A stretch of 64,000 nucleotides of DNA from CAYGWX01 sp964353855 [NCBI: uncultured bacterium]. Its GTDB lineage: Bacteria > Edwardsbacteria > CAYGWX01. The translations under genes were made by a program, and so were the position numbers. How positions within the stretch are numbered: the first letter of the stretch is position 1; each line of letters begins with the position of its first letter. The notes beneath the pieces were generated by a model that saw nothing but the letters and a program-made list of their open reading frames with translations, searched no databases and had not been told where the DNA came from. This document shows, piece by piece, positions 9,801 through 16,874 of this stretch. The stretch is from the NCBI GenBank assembly GCA_964353855.1, contig CAYGWX010000005.1, positions 26,432 to 90,431 of the forward strand, in the 5' to 3' direction.

Positions 9801-10169
9801 GAGGATGTTCTTTTTGCCCGAAGCGTCCAGGGACTCCTGAAAGGCCGTGCGCTGGAACCGTCCGTCCCCGTAAGAGTTAATCTCCGCATCCGGTTGGAAC
9901 TCCACCTTGAGGACCAGAACCCGGAGGGTATCCCCCAGCGCATCGGCAGAGGGGCCCATCAGGTGCCGTCGCCGCGACCGCTTCTGCTCCAGGAGGTTCA
10001 CGCCCCGCACCTGGTCCTTGGGGAACTTGGCCCAGGTGCTCATCGGGACCTTTGGAATGCGCGGGGGAGCGGAAGGGCCTAAGCTGACCTTTACCCTGTC
10101 CCCTGCTGATACGTTGCCGGCCCAAAAAAAGCCCAGCAGTATAAAAATCTTATAGGTTTTCCCTGTCAC
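6885..10169 (-). CDS. Secreted M6-type metalloprotease with FG-GAP repeats and C-terminal sorting domain
   Basis: A 1094-aa protein with a GTG start at 10169 preceded by TGAGGA. A signal peptide is followed by an immune-inhibitor-A-like protease domain with the zinc motif HEFGHQLGLPD near residue 310 and a Met-turn candidate (WEVMSGGG). About residues 545-960 hold seven FG-GAP/VCBS-type repeats (for example SSPALGDVDGDGKLDIVVGS), which form a calcium-binding propeller. The last about 90 residues are a FlgD/T9SS-like domain (AYPNPVRSSTKIRYSL ... GVYFFRVEA) ending RIKKIAVVK. Likely an exported, surface-attached or released protease degrading external protein. Confidence 0.92.
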   Translation of the reverse strand: MTGKTYKIFILLGFFWAGNVSAGDRVKVSLGPSAPPRIPKVPMSTWAKFPKDQVRGVNLLEQKRSRRRHLMGPSADALGDTLRVLVLKVEFQPDAEINSYGDGRFQRTAFQESLDASGKKNILHDPVHNTRYFHRQMEFLRNFYLANAGGRLKSDSTGYEGGKVEILWDIYPKDADSLDSWAAYTVPHQMGYYSDYGSWYTQGTNKLGWGLGQLFVDAIHGAEADVPRFQNYDGLFVFHAGVNLQISAGFAIQAGYAPWDIPAANLTFDLLSDPFVVHHGTDTVPGGSVIGETNRYEEAVTGLQGTIVHEFGHQLGLPDLYDVYYESAGLGNWEVMSGGGYNGDPPGFFPCQLGAWPKKFLGFVKPQVVQRNDLYSLRAVENLPQTILQVLINSHEYFLLENKQTDLLKNNTVGATIRNGVEVSVDQFDSFLPGSGLLIYHVDEDLIRSRWKNNELMVGLPKAVALMEADGIMDLQHWTDSPFWNGDSADAFSATNNPRFADGTTPSSKANNGTFSHITVTDIGASDTVMPMHISLDWAQPGFPQITGNAVDWNSPMVADLKGDEQKEIVLTSTDGRCYAWHLDGSKLISNPDSFYWYEKQGKDSIKVLAPAAIIAETDSFVYSTPAIGDINGDDTLEIVFGSNDGYLYALKPKPRWDPVRRDTLAEPVRGFPKRVGDFVESSPLLVDLNGDNHLDIVFGSHDRKLHAWWSPSVGDTFREMPGFPVDIGVEVFSSPAAADLFGDGQKEIVFLSGDGRLFVLGADGKAKPGWPKIVERLGYGYTSPVIGDIDRDGQQEIVVASAVNTLEKKLYAFKPDGSMVAGWPASLGNDPFATPALGDIDQDGYLEAVVSAGRHLYAFNYNGSICTNFPIKISDSTSVQSSPALGDVDGDGKLDIVVGSPDAKIYAFNGKGKSLDGFPLTVGGPVLSSPTIFTFYPAPISLYSHVGLAIGCDDGYLYVYHLPYSTEGPPEFPWPMIHQNIQHTGLYPAALYPPAPAASGELLPNSSVYAYPNPVRSSTKIRYSLGQAAQVKVEIYTLAGELVSKMDGTGFPGTENEVVWDAGPFASGVYFFRVEAKAGGKSEVRIKKIAVVK

Positions 10170-10217
10170 GCGCTTTCCTCATTATTAGCTATGAAATTAA
10201 AAAGTTCCCTTCTGGCT

Positions 10218-10246
10218 TTTAAAGTGGCCCTGAGACACGCTATCAA
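10218..10246 (-). promoter_or_regulatory. Weak candidate promoter for the M6 protease gene
   Basis: TTGATA at 10241-10246 and TTTAAA at 10218-10223 with a 17-bp spacer, about 50 bp upstream of the GTG start. The -10 box is poor, so this is tentative. Confidence 0.3.
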
Positions 10247-10339
10247 GGCTGCAACAGATCATGGGTTTGTATCGGCTTGCTATCGTGGCACTTAGGCCAT
10301 GCCGGTTAAAGCGGTTATGCCTAAAGACATCTTTCTATG

Positions 10340-10371
10340 GCTAAAAACACATCACTAACTGTGTTTTTAGC
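10340..10371. repeat. 12-bp perfect inverted repeat (AT-rich hairpin)
   Basis: GCTAAAAACACA at 10340-10351 is perfectly complementary to 10360-10371, with an 8-nt loop. It sits just beside the 11-bp array, about 170 bp upstream of the M6 protease start. It could be a weak terminator or a dyad operator. Confidence 0.7.
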
Positions 10372-10386
10372 TAACAGGATGTGGGG

Positions 10387-10430
10387 AGGGCGTGAAGTGG
10401 GCGTGAAGTGGGCGTGAGGTGGGCGGAAAC
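10387..10430. repeat. 11-bp tandem repeat array, 4 units
   Basis: Units are aGGGCGTGAAG, TGGGCGTGAAG, TGGGCGTGAGG and a degenerate TGGGCGGAAAC, with no phase slip. The array lies between the end of the porV-like gene (10642) and the start of the M6 protease. Sense RNA reads CTTCACGCCCA repeatedly, which is C-rich and G-poor. Confidence 0.93.
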
Positions 10431-10600
10431 CCCTCTTGGATTGCGGAGCTTTGTTGGCCCTCCCCCTCGGGAGCTTGTCCCGTCGGAGGACGGGATAACT
10501 GAGCTTTGTCTGCCCTCTTTACGCGCGAAAGTTAAAGCCTCCGGCTTGCCCCGGATTTTTCGGAACCTGCCCACCACCCGCTCTAAACCCGGATGAACCT
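10431..10600. other. Non-coding spacer with a small hairpin
   Basis: This is the remainder of a 472-bp gap. It contains a 7-bp perfect stem with a GGAG loop at 10478-10495, and two imperfect copies of GAGCTTTGTYKGCCCTC near 10446 and 10501. No coding sequence is visible. Confidence 0.5.
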
Positions 10601-10634
10601 GAAAAGGAACCCGACTCACTGAAGGTTCCTTTTC
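10601..10634 (-). terminator. Intrinsic terminator after porV-like gene
   Basis: An 11-bp perfect stem (10601-10611 with 10624-10634) in which the minus-strand 3' arm ends GGTTCCTTTTC, so the U-run lies within the stem. It begins 8 bp beyond the stop codon of the upstream gene. Confidence 0.75.
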
Positions 10635-10641
10635 GTTTGCT

Positions 10642-11637
10642 TTAGAATTTTACGGACAGGGAGAACTTCTGATTGTACTTCTGGAGTTCGCCCCCGGGCT
10701 CCATGCCGTAGTCGAAGCTGAAGCGCTTGACCAGGACCCCGCCCCCGAAGGTCGGGCCCTTGATGTGCCCGGCCTCGTCGGTCACGTAGCCTGTGCGCAG
10801 GGCCAGGAGGTCGGAGTAGACGAACTCCGTGCCCAGGTGGGTCACGACCTCGTAGAGCTGGGTTCGCATCGGGTCATTCAGGTTCAGGAGCATCTTCGTC
10901 GCGTCCGCGGACAGGACCCATTTGCTCACCCGGTTGTCCATCAGGCGGTAAGCCGTGCCCACCCGCAGGTTTCGGGATAGAGGATCGGCGTTCTCGGCCT
11001 CGAGGTAGACCAGCTTCGGGCCGATGTTCTGCACGGTGACGCCCCAGCTCATGCGCTTGAACGGCCCCTTGTAGAGCATCCCGAAGTCGAAGGCCCAGGT
11101 CGTGGCCACCCCAGTCCCGCGGCTCCCGTCAATAGTCCCGGAGTAGAGATGGCTGTAGATGAGCTTGAAGTTTCCTCCCAGCCCCAGTTTCTTTCCCACC
11201 TTGGTGCCGTAGGAGAGGTGGGGGGACATCTCGTAGCTCGAGAACTCTCCCAGGACATTTCCTTCAGGGTCTGTCCGCAGGCTCCGGCCCTCGGAGAGAA
11301 AGATGAGGCTCCCGCCGACCGTCCCCCATCCCTTCACCGGCTGGACATAGGCTGCGAATTCGTAGTACAGGTCTCCGACGTCGCGCCAGATGTTGTTGAG
11401 CCAGGGGGAGTGCATCAGGGCCAACTCCCGGCGGTTAAGGAAGGCCAGACCTCCGGGATTGTAGTAAATCGCCGTGGCATCGTCCGCAATGGCCACGAAG
11501 GCGCTGCCCATGCCCGCGGCCCGGGCCCCGGGTCGTATCATCAGGAAGATCGCTCCCCCCTCCGAGATCGCCCAAGCCCCGGAGGCCAGGGCTATAAAGA
11601 GGAGGGCCGTCAACCCAACCGTTAACCGTCTTACCAT
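10642..11637 (-). CDS. PorV/PorQ-family outer-membrane protein
   Basis: A 331-aa protein with a signal peptide (MVRRLTVGLTALLFIALASGAWA). It carries the family signature near the mature N-terminus: FLMIRPGARAAGMGSAFVAI, then DDATAIYYNPGGLAFL. The rest is a 14-strand-type barrel with a final strand ending KFSLSVKF. In Bacteroidota PorV shuttles T9SS cargo to the attachment complex. This gene lies between an S8 and an M6 protease that both carry sorting-type tails, which supports the same job here. An attachment partner (PorU) is not visible in the window. Confidence 0.88.
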   Translation of the reverse strand: MVRRLTVGLTALLFIALASGAWAISEGGAIFLMIRPGARAAGMGSAFVAIADDATAIYYNPGGLAFLNRRELALMHSPWLNNIWRDVGDLYYEFAAYVQPVKGWGTVGGSLIFLSEGRSLRTDPEGNVLGEFSSYEMSPHLSYGTKVGKKLGLGGNFKLIYSHLYSGTIDGSRGTGVATTWAFDFGMLYKGPFKRMSWGVTVQNIGPKLVYLEAENADPLSRNLRVGTAYRLMDNRVSKWVLSADATKMLLNLNDPMRTQLYEVVTHLGTEFVYSDLLALRTGYVTDEAGHIKGPTFGGGVLVKRFSFDYGMEPGGELQKYNQKFSLSVKF

Positions 11638-11667
11638 AAACTTACATTCCTTTCTTAAGTCAAAAGT

Positions 11668-13587
11668 CTATCGAACGAGGAGGACTTTTTTTACATCGTG
11701 ACCGAACCCGCTCTTCAAGAGACATAAGTAGGTACCACTAGCCACCGCCTTCCCCGATTCATTCTTTCCATCCCACAGGGGAATCAGGTTGCCGCGGTCG
11801 TAACGCCCTGGAAGCAGGTTGGTTCCCACCTCGAGTTCTCTCACTAAATCCCCGGTGGAGGCGTAGATATAAATCCTGACATCCCCGCCTTTGGTCAGAT
11901 AAAAGGGCATGCGGAGCGGACCCTTGGCCGGCTCATAGGGATTGGGGAAGGGCTCGAAGAGAGCCTCTTGCTCCACCCCCGTCTTGGGAGGATAGGGATA
12001 CCCCTGAGGAGTGTAATTCACCGCCCTCACCCCGTCCGGAATTCCCCAGCCTATTTTGTTGTCCGGTGCGCTGGCCTGGTTCGCGGTCATCATCAGGGCC
12101 TCTCGGACTTGTTTCGGTCCCCAGGAGCGGGAGGGGTTGAGCGAATCTGTGTGCGCCTCCAAGAGCAGAGCCGCCAGCCCTGCAACGATTGCTGTTGCGG
12201 TGGATGTCCCTGTGCCGCCGACTAAATGGTCGTATTTGCCTGTGGTGTCGTTAAAAGAATTACTGGCCATTATGACTAAATACGCTAAAGCTGAAACTTC
12301 TGGCTTCATGCGTCCGTCGGCGGTAGGCCCCACACAGGACTTGGACCACCAGCTTCCGTCCAGGGAACATCCCCCCACCGCCACGATGTTAAAGGCATCC
12401 GAAGGAGCCTTCAACCACGTCTGCCCGTCGTGGACGTTCCCGATGGCGTTCACGACCAAGATCCCGAAGCTGTCCGCGGCAATAGAGGCCATCTTGCTCG
12501 TCACCGCAGTCCGTCCATCCATGCTGTCCCGGGTATATTGCTGCCCCGTGTCCCCAGGGAAAATAGCATAGCCCAAGGAGCTCGAAACGATATCCGCGCC
12601 GTTGGCTTCGGCCCACCTCATCGCCTCCACCCAGCGATGCTCTTCGATTTTCGTGTCGAATTCCCCCACGGACTTGTTGTGCTCGGTTTTGGCTAAGAGG
12701 AAATCCGCCCCGAACGCCGAGCCGATAAGGCGTCCGTATGAATATCCACCTAAGATGGAAAGCATCGCGGTCCCATGCTGAGTCTGTATCCGGGTATACG
12801 GAGGGTTTTCACCCCATGTCGTGTCTTGGTTCTCATCGAAAGACGTGTGGTTGTCGTTATATAGGAAGTCCCACTCCTTAATTATCCTCACCCGCTTCAA
12901 GGATTCGTGGCCGGGGTATCGGTTGCCTAGTGAATCAACCCAGTCATGGTCGAACCCCGTGTCGAAAATCGCCAGCCTCACTCCGGCACCGGTATAACCC
13001 ATCTGGTGAAGGCCGGTAACGTTCACCTGTCGGAGCTGGAAGTCTGAAAGGCCGTAATCCAGGCCCGCAGGGCCTGGTATCCCTTGCCGTTCCGCCTGTT
13101 TCACGATAGGTTCGGCCTTGCGGATATAGACCGCTTCAGGGCGCAGTTCCCGAACGAAAGGAAGGCCCTCGATCTCTAACAGCGCCCTACCGGAAGCTTC
13201 GACACATACTCCGTTCAACCATTCGGTCTGAGCCAGAATCCGGGCACCCCTGCCCTCTAGTTCCCTCATATATCGAGCCTCCAGGGGCAGGTCCAGAAAG
13301 GAGACAACGTTTTCCGTTCTCCGAACCTTGAGCCGCCGCTTCAGGGCATGCGGGTCAAGCCTCTTCTTAAAGGATTCTTTTTCCCCCTCAAAGGTTGCTT
13401 CGTCCGTGAAGCCCTTGTCCGTGAAAAAGACCCAGGCCCTCACCGGGGCATCGGGATCAGCAAGAAGGTGCGCTTTCCAGGCCGGGGAAGACTTCGGATT
13501 GGAAGGCGGGGTCACATAATCAGCCCCTGCCGCCCAGGAGACTACGAAAAGGACCAGGGCTCCCGCGATCAGCCCGATCCTGCTCAT
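11668..13587 (-). CDS. Secreted subtilisin-family (S8) serine protease with sorting domain
   Basis: A 639-aa protein with a signal peptide (MSRIGLIAGALVLFVVSWAAGA) and an N-terminal propeptide to about residue 165. The catalytic triad is visible: Asp in LAIFDTGFDHDW, His in QHGTAMLSILGG, and Ser in GTGTSTATAIVAG (GTS-T-A rather than GTS-M-A). The C-terminal about 90 residues form a FlgD/T9SS-like domain (EPFPNPYEP ... GRYDRGNLIPLWDGKNESG ... GTYLCLL) ending VKKVLLVR. It is 30 bp upstream of the porV-like gene, so the two are cotranscribed. It is likely an exported protease. Confidence 0.92.
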   Translation of the reverse strand: MSRIGLIAGALVLFVVSWAAGADYVTPPSNPKSSPAWKAHLLADPDAPVRAWVFFTDKGFTDEATFEGEKESFKKRLDPHALKRRLKVRRTENVVSFLDLPLEARYMRELEGRGARILAQTEWLNGVCVEASGRALLEIEGLPFVRELRPEAVYIRKAEPIVKQAERQGIPGPAGLDYGLSDFQLRQVNVTGLHQMGYTGAGVRLAIFDTGFDHDWVDSLGNRYPGHESLKRVRIIKEWDFLYNDNHTSFDENQDTTWGENPPYTRIQTQHGTAMLSILGGYSYGRLIGSAFGADFLLAKTEHNKSVGEFDTKIEEHRWVEAMRWAEANGADIVSSSLGYAIFPGDTGQQYTRDSMDGRTAVTSKMASIAADSFGILVVNAIGNVHDGQTWLKAPSDAFNIVAVGGCSLDGSWWSKSCVGPTADGRMKPEVSALAYLVIMASNSFNDTTGKYDHLVGGTGTSTATAIVAGLAALLLEAHTDSLNPSRSWGPKQVREALMMTANQASAPDNKIGWGIPDGVRAVNYTPQGYPYPPKTGVEQEALFEPFPNPYEPAKGPLRMPFYLTKGGDVRIYIYASTGDLVRELEVGTNLLPGRYDRGNLIPLWDGKNESGKAVASGTYLCLLKSGFGHDVKKVLLVR

Positions 13588-13613
13588 CGGACGCGCCTTC
13601 TCCCAAAGATCAT

Positions 13614-14273
13614 CTATTTCTTCCCTTTACCGCCGCCGAAAAGCTTGAACCCGCCCGCCTTGGCCTTATCGTCGCTCGCCGCAGCAGCCGCCGGGCTGGG
13701 GGGAACATAAGCTGGAATCGGTTCGGCCTTGGGCTTCTCCGTAACCTTGAGAAGACCCAGGGCCACGAGCTCATAAACCACCTTGCAGACCTCGAACTCG
13801 GTCATCGCGCACTCCTCGCATATCTGCCGGATCGTCCGGGTGCCCTCCACCAGGGCCAGGACCTTCCACTCGTGGGGCTCTAACTTGATGTTCTCCAGCT
13901 CCGGGCTGGGCTCCGGGACGATGGTGACGAGGAGGTCGATGTGCGGGACGAGTTTCTTGATCTCGGCCCACTCGTCCGTTTGCCGGGCCACCTCCAGGAC
14001 GAGCTGCTGGATCGAGGACTCCACGCTTTTCAGGTTAGCTTTGAGATCGGGCTCGAACACGAACCGTCCGGAGTGCCACTGCAGGACCCGGCAGATCGCT
14101 TTGTCCCCTACCAGGGTCGAGGAGGTGGCGTGCACTGCGATCCCCTCTTGGAAGTAGATGGTCCCGTCGCCGTCGTCCGTGTTGACTTTCAGGGCGCCGT
14201 TTTTCTTGCCCATATGGACGAGCTGGATCACATCCGTGAGCACAAAATCCTGAAGATTTCCTTCTAAGGCCAT
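13614..14273 (-). CDS. DUF4388 (PATAN-like) domain protein
   Basis: A 219-aa cytoplasmic protein. It opens with the DUF4388 signature (LEGNLQDFVLTDVIQLVHMG, then GALKV...GTIYFQEGIAVHA) at residues 3-100. A winged-helix-like segment follows (LEPHEWKVLALVEGTRTIRQICEE) at about 130-175, then a Pro/Ala/Lys-rich tail ending FKLFGGGKGKK. DUF4388 proteins are usually linked to signalling or gliding-type regulation. An AGGAG lies 5 nt before the ATG. A second DUF4388 protein lies at 23566-23976. The partner is unknown. Confidence 0.85.
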   Translation of the reverse strand: MALEGNLQDFVLTDVIQLVHMGKKNGALKVNTDDGDGTIYFQEGIAVHATSSTLVGDKAICRVLQWHSGRFVFEPDLKANLKSVESSIQQLVLEVARQTDEWAEIKKLVPHIDLLVTIVPEPSPELENIKLEPHEWKVLALVEGTRTIRQICEECAMTEFEVCKVVYELVALGLLKVTEKPKAEPIPAYVPPSPAAAAASDDKAKAGGFKLFGGGKGKK

Positions 14274-14313
14274 GGCTGCTCCTAACCTGGGGTTATGCTA
14301 CCAGAAAAAAACT

Positions 14314-15276
14314 CTATGGAGTGGCCGCATAGCGGCCCATACTGGCGAATTTATCGCTGCGCTGGGCGATAAGTGACTCCGGCGGGATCTCCTCCAGATC
14401 CTCGAAGGCGGAAAGGATCTCGCGCTTCAGGGTCTCGGCCATCGCGTCCGGGTTCCGGTGCGCACCGCCCAAGGGCTCCGGGATTAGCTTGTCCACGATG
14501 CCCAACTCCAGACAATCTGCTGAGGACAGCTTGAAGGCCTCGGCGGCCTCGGGAGCCCGTCCGGCGTCACGCCAGAGGATGGAGGCGCACCCCTCGGGCG
14601 TGATGACCGAGTAATACGCATGTTCCAGCATCAACACCCGGTCCCCGACCGCAATCGCGATCGCCCCGCCCGAGCCTCCCTCCCCGAGGATCACCACCAC
14701 GATGGGCACCGGAAGCCGGGCCATGATGAACTGGCTCCTCGCAATGGCCTCGGCAATCCCCCGTTCCTCGGCCTTGTCACCGGGAAAGGCTCCCTGGGTG
14801 TCCACCAGAGAGAGGATGGGAAAGTGGAACTTGGCCGCCAACTGAAACAGCCGGTAAGCTTTGCGGTAACCCTCGGGGTGAGCCTGGCCGAAGTTCCGCC
14901 TAAGTTTCTCCTTCGTATCCCGGCCCTTTTGCTGGCCAACGATCATCATTCGCTTCCCCTGGATTAGGGCCAAACCGCCGACGATCGCCTGGTCGTCACG
15001 GAACAGGCGGTCGCCGTGCAACTCGAACCATTCCTCAGCCATTCGTCCGATGTAGTCGAGGGAGTAAGGCCGCTGCGGATGCCGGGCCAGAAGGACGCGC
15101 TGCCAACGGGTCATATGGCTGAAGATATCCTGTTTGAGATGGACCGCTTTCGCTTCCAGCCGTCGGATTTCGTCCCGGGCATCCAGGTTCCCGGCTGCGG
15201 CCGCGGCCTGGAGCTCCCGGATCTTCTGTTCCACTTCGGCGATCGGCTTTTCGAACTCGAGATAGTGGTCTGACAT
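14314..15276 (-). CDS. accA: Acetyl-CoA carboxylase carboxyltransferase subunit alpha
   Basis: A 320-aa protein of normal family length. AccA features run through the whole protein: EFEKPIAEVEQKIREL at the N-terminus, RHPQRPYSLDYI, GDRLFRDDQAIVGGLALI, the CoA-binding region KEKLRRNFGQAHPEGYRKAYRL, LVDTQGAFPGDKAEERG and GEGGSGGAIAIAVGDRVLMLEHAYYSVI. It transfers CO2 from carboxybiotin to acetyl-CoA, the first step of fatty acid synthesis, together with AccD, which is not in this window. It is 3 bp downstream of the 15280 gene. Confidence 0.97.
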   Translation of the reverse strand: MSDHYLEFEKPIAEVEQKIRELQAAAAAGNLDARDEIRRLEAKAVHLKQDIFSHMTRWQRVLLARHPQRPYSLDYIGRMAEEWFELHGDRLFRDDQAIVGGLALIQGKRMMIVGQQKGRDTKEKLRRNFGQAHPEGYRKAYRLFQLAAKFHFPILSLVDTQGAFPGDKAEERGIAEAIARSQFIMARLPVPIVVVILGEGGSGGAIAIAVGDRVLMLEHAYYSVITPEGCASILWRDAGRAPEAAEAFKLSSADCLELGIVDKLIPEPLGGAHRNPDAMAETLKREILSAFEDLEEIPPESLIAQRSDKFASMGRYAATP

Positions 15277-15279
15277 CTT

Positions 15280-15648
15280 CTAACGCGTCGTGAAAGCCGC
15301 GATGCCCGCCCCGCACCCCAAGGCGTCCGCCACCAGGTCTCTTTTTGAGAACCCCGTGGGAGACCGCTTGCGATCATAAACCTCTTTTCCAAGGCCGATG
15401 GACAGGGTCACCCCGGACGAGGCCGCCCGGGCTTGCTCTTTTCGCATCCCCATCTTCTTGTAGGCGACGTAGTATCCTGCCCCGGCCAGCGCTAGGGAAA
15501 CCGCAAAATGTTTGAGCTTGTCTTTACCGAACCACGGGGCTTTGGGTTTCTTCTTGACCTCTTGGGCAAATCCTCCGCCCGTCAGGAGGGACACGGCCAA
15601 TAACAGAACGAGGCCGGGTTTAAACTCGCTTCTAAAGCTTGGAAGAAT
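15280..15648 (-). CDS. Small exported DUF2279/YfiM-like protein, possible AUU start
   Basis: The conserved part reads KDKLKHFAVSLALAGAGYYV, then SIGLGKEVYDRK, then FSKRDLVADALGCGAGIA, resembling YfiM/DUF2279 lipoprotein-type envelope proteins. A hydrophobic leader (FKPGLVLLLAVSLLTGGGFA) precedes it. The only in-frame ATG (15759) lies 98 bp inside the upstream gene and adds 37 residues with no signal-peptide character. An ATT at 15648, 8 nt after AGGA and just past the upstream stop, would give a 122-aa protein with a normal signal peptide. I placed the start there as an inference. Function unknown. Confidence 0.6.
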   Translation of the reverse strand: MLPSFRSEFKPGLVLLLAVSLLTGGGFAQEVKKKPKAPWFGKDKLKHFAVSLALAGAGYYVAYKKMGMRKEQARAASSGVTLSIGLGKEVYDRKRSPTGFSKRDLVADALGCGAGIAAFTTR

Positions 15649-15661
15649 GTGACTTTTCCTG

Positions 15662-16555
15662 TTACCAGGAATAGCCCAACCCCGCCCGGTGGGTCGGCCC
15701 GAGCCGGTTCGGGACGAAGGCGTAATCCAGGATAATCTTCCCAACCCGGAATCCCACACCGGTGGACAGGTTTTCCGTGTCCGAACGGAACTTGTATCCC
15801 GCCCTTAATGCCAATTTCTCTCGGTACCAGTACTCCCCGCCGAGTTGGACTTTAAGCGGGATATCCACGGCTTTGACTAAGTCCATCCCCGCCGATCCTC
15901 GTCCTCTCCAAATCCTCCGCTCGGGCTCGTATCCCATGCCCAACTTGAAAGTCGTAGGTAGCTTGTAGCCCTCCCTAACTAGCTTGAACTTCGGTCCGAG
16001 GTTGGCGACGACCCCTGCGGCCCTGAGACCCCTGAACGGCGTATTGTAGGCCACCCCGAGGTCCCAGGCCCAGCCTGTGCCATGGTCTACGTAGATGCGT
16101 TCGTAAAGCCGCTTGTAGGTGAAACCCGCCTCCAGATTCTCGCCGAACTTCATCGCCAAGCTGGCACCGAAGGCGAAGTCATAGGCGGAGAAGGTTTCTA
16201 AGGGAAACTCCGTGGCCTCGTCCCTGAGTTCCAAGCCACCCACATAAAGCCCGCCCAGCGAAAGCCCCAAGGCCATACCCCCCGTGCTCGCCCCCCAGGC
16301 TACCTGTTCATAACGCACATCTTGCATCCACTCGTTGTGTCCCAAGGCGATGTTCTGTCCCCGGAACCCCAAAAGCCGGGCCGGGTTCCAGTAGGTTGCA
16401 GAGGCATCCCGGGCAAGGGCTGTCCCGCAGTCCCCCATGGCCGCGCTCCGCGCCCCCGCTCCGATCTTGAGGAAGGAAAGCGCCGTCGTTCCCGGGGCGG
16501 AACTCCAAGCCAGAACCGGGATTAACAGCAGAACGAATGGCCAGGTTTTATTCAT
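15662..16555 (-). CDS. Second PorV/PorQ-family outer-membrane protein
   Basis: A 297-aa protein with a signal peptide (MNKTWPFVLLLIPVLAWSSA) and the PorV/PorQ signature FLKIGAGARSAAMGDCGTAL followed by DASATYWNPARLLGF. The barrel ends with a strand containing Tyr and Trp (RAGLGYSW). It is the first gene after a strong sigma-70 promoter, with an AAAGG Shine-Dalgarno site. Together with the 10642-11637 paralogue it points to a T9SS-like secretion route for the neighbouring CTD-bearing proteases. Confidence 0.87.
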   Translation of the reverse strand: MNKTWPFVLLLIPVLAWSSAPGTTALSFLKIGAGARSAAMGDCGTALARDASATYWNPARLLGFRGQNIALGHNEWMQDVRYEQVAWGASTGGMALGLSLGGLYVGGLELRDEATEFPLETFSAYDFAFGASLAMKFGENLEAGFTYKRLYERIYVDHGTGWAWDLGVAYNTPFRGLRAAGVVANLGPKFKLVREGYKLPTTFKLGMGYEPERRIWRGRGSAGMDLVKAVDIPLKVQLGGEYWYREKLALRAGYKFRSDTENLSTGVGFRVGKIILDYAFVPNRLGPTHRAGLGYSW

Positions 16556-16581
16556 CGCAACCTTTCAAGCGCAAGATAGTT

Positions 16582-16610
16582 ATTATAAACGAAAGGAACT
16601 CTAAAGTCAA
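16582..16610 (-). promoter_or_regulatory. Sigma-70 promoter for the porV-like / accA operon
   Basis: TTGACT at 16605-16610, a 17-bp spacer, and a consensus TATAAT at 16582-16587. The -10 box is 26 nt before the ATG, leaving a leader of about 20 nt with an AAAGG ribosome site. Confidence 0.88.
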
Positions 16611-16759
16611 TAGCCTAAGGATATGTTCCTGCGGGATTTGACGCAATCGCTTGACTTCTATGGCGTTACAGCGAAACATCCTTGCGGCCTTCTTCGCCTT
16701 CATTCCCCTGTGATCCCACCCCGTAGGGGTGGGATCACGGATCAGCAACCCGCCTCGGA
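16611..16759. other. Intergenic spacer with a 13-bp perfect hairpin
   Basis: Part of a 319-bp gap. It contains a perfect 13-bp stem at 16710-16738 (GTGATCCCACCCC, 3-nt loop GTA, then the complement) with no U-tract on either strand. No coding sequence is visible. Confidence 0.7.
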
Positions 16760-16847
16760 GCTGAGGGAGGTAACAGGGAGGGATCAGGGAGGAAAGAGGG
16801 AGGGATGTGGGCGTGCAATGGGCTTTTAATGGGGGAGCGGTGGGCGT
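16760..16847. repeat. 11-bp tandem repeat array, 8 units
   Basis: Eight units without phase slip, each with GGG at positions 6-8: for example GCTGAGGGAGG, TAACAGGGAGG, GATCAGGGAGG, AAAGAGGGAGG, GATGTGGGCGT, GCAATGGGCTT. It begins 27 bp past the stop of the PAP2 gene. The sense RNA carries CCC every 11 nt and little G. The plus strand has GGG runs spaced by 8 nt. Confidence 0.95.
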
Positions 16848-16874
16848 TCAACCCTCCCTCACACCTCCTCTCCT

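Noticed and set aside
15662-15759. The ATG at 15759 as start of the DUF2279-like gene
   Set aside because: It would add 37 residues without signal-peptide character overlapping the 3' end of the porV-like gene; the hydrophobic leader lies after it.
16760-16847. The 11-bp arrays as repeats encoding peptides
   Set aside because: An 11-bp period changes frame each unit, the arrays lie between stop and start codons, and no ribosome site precedes them.
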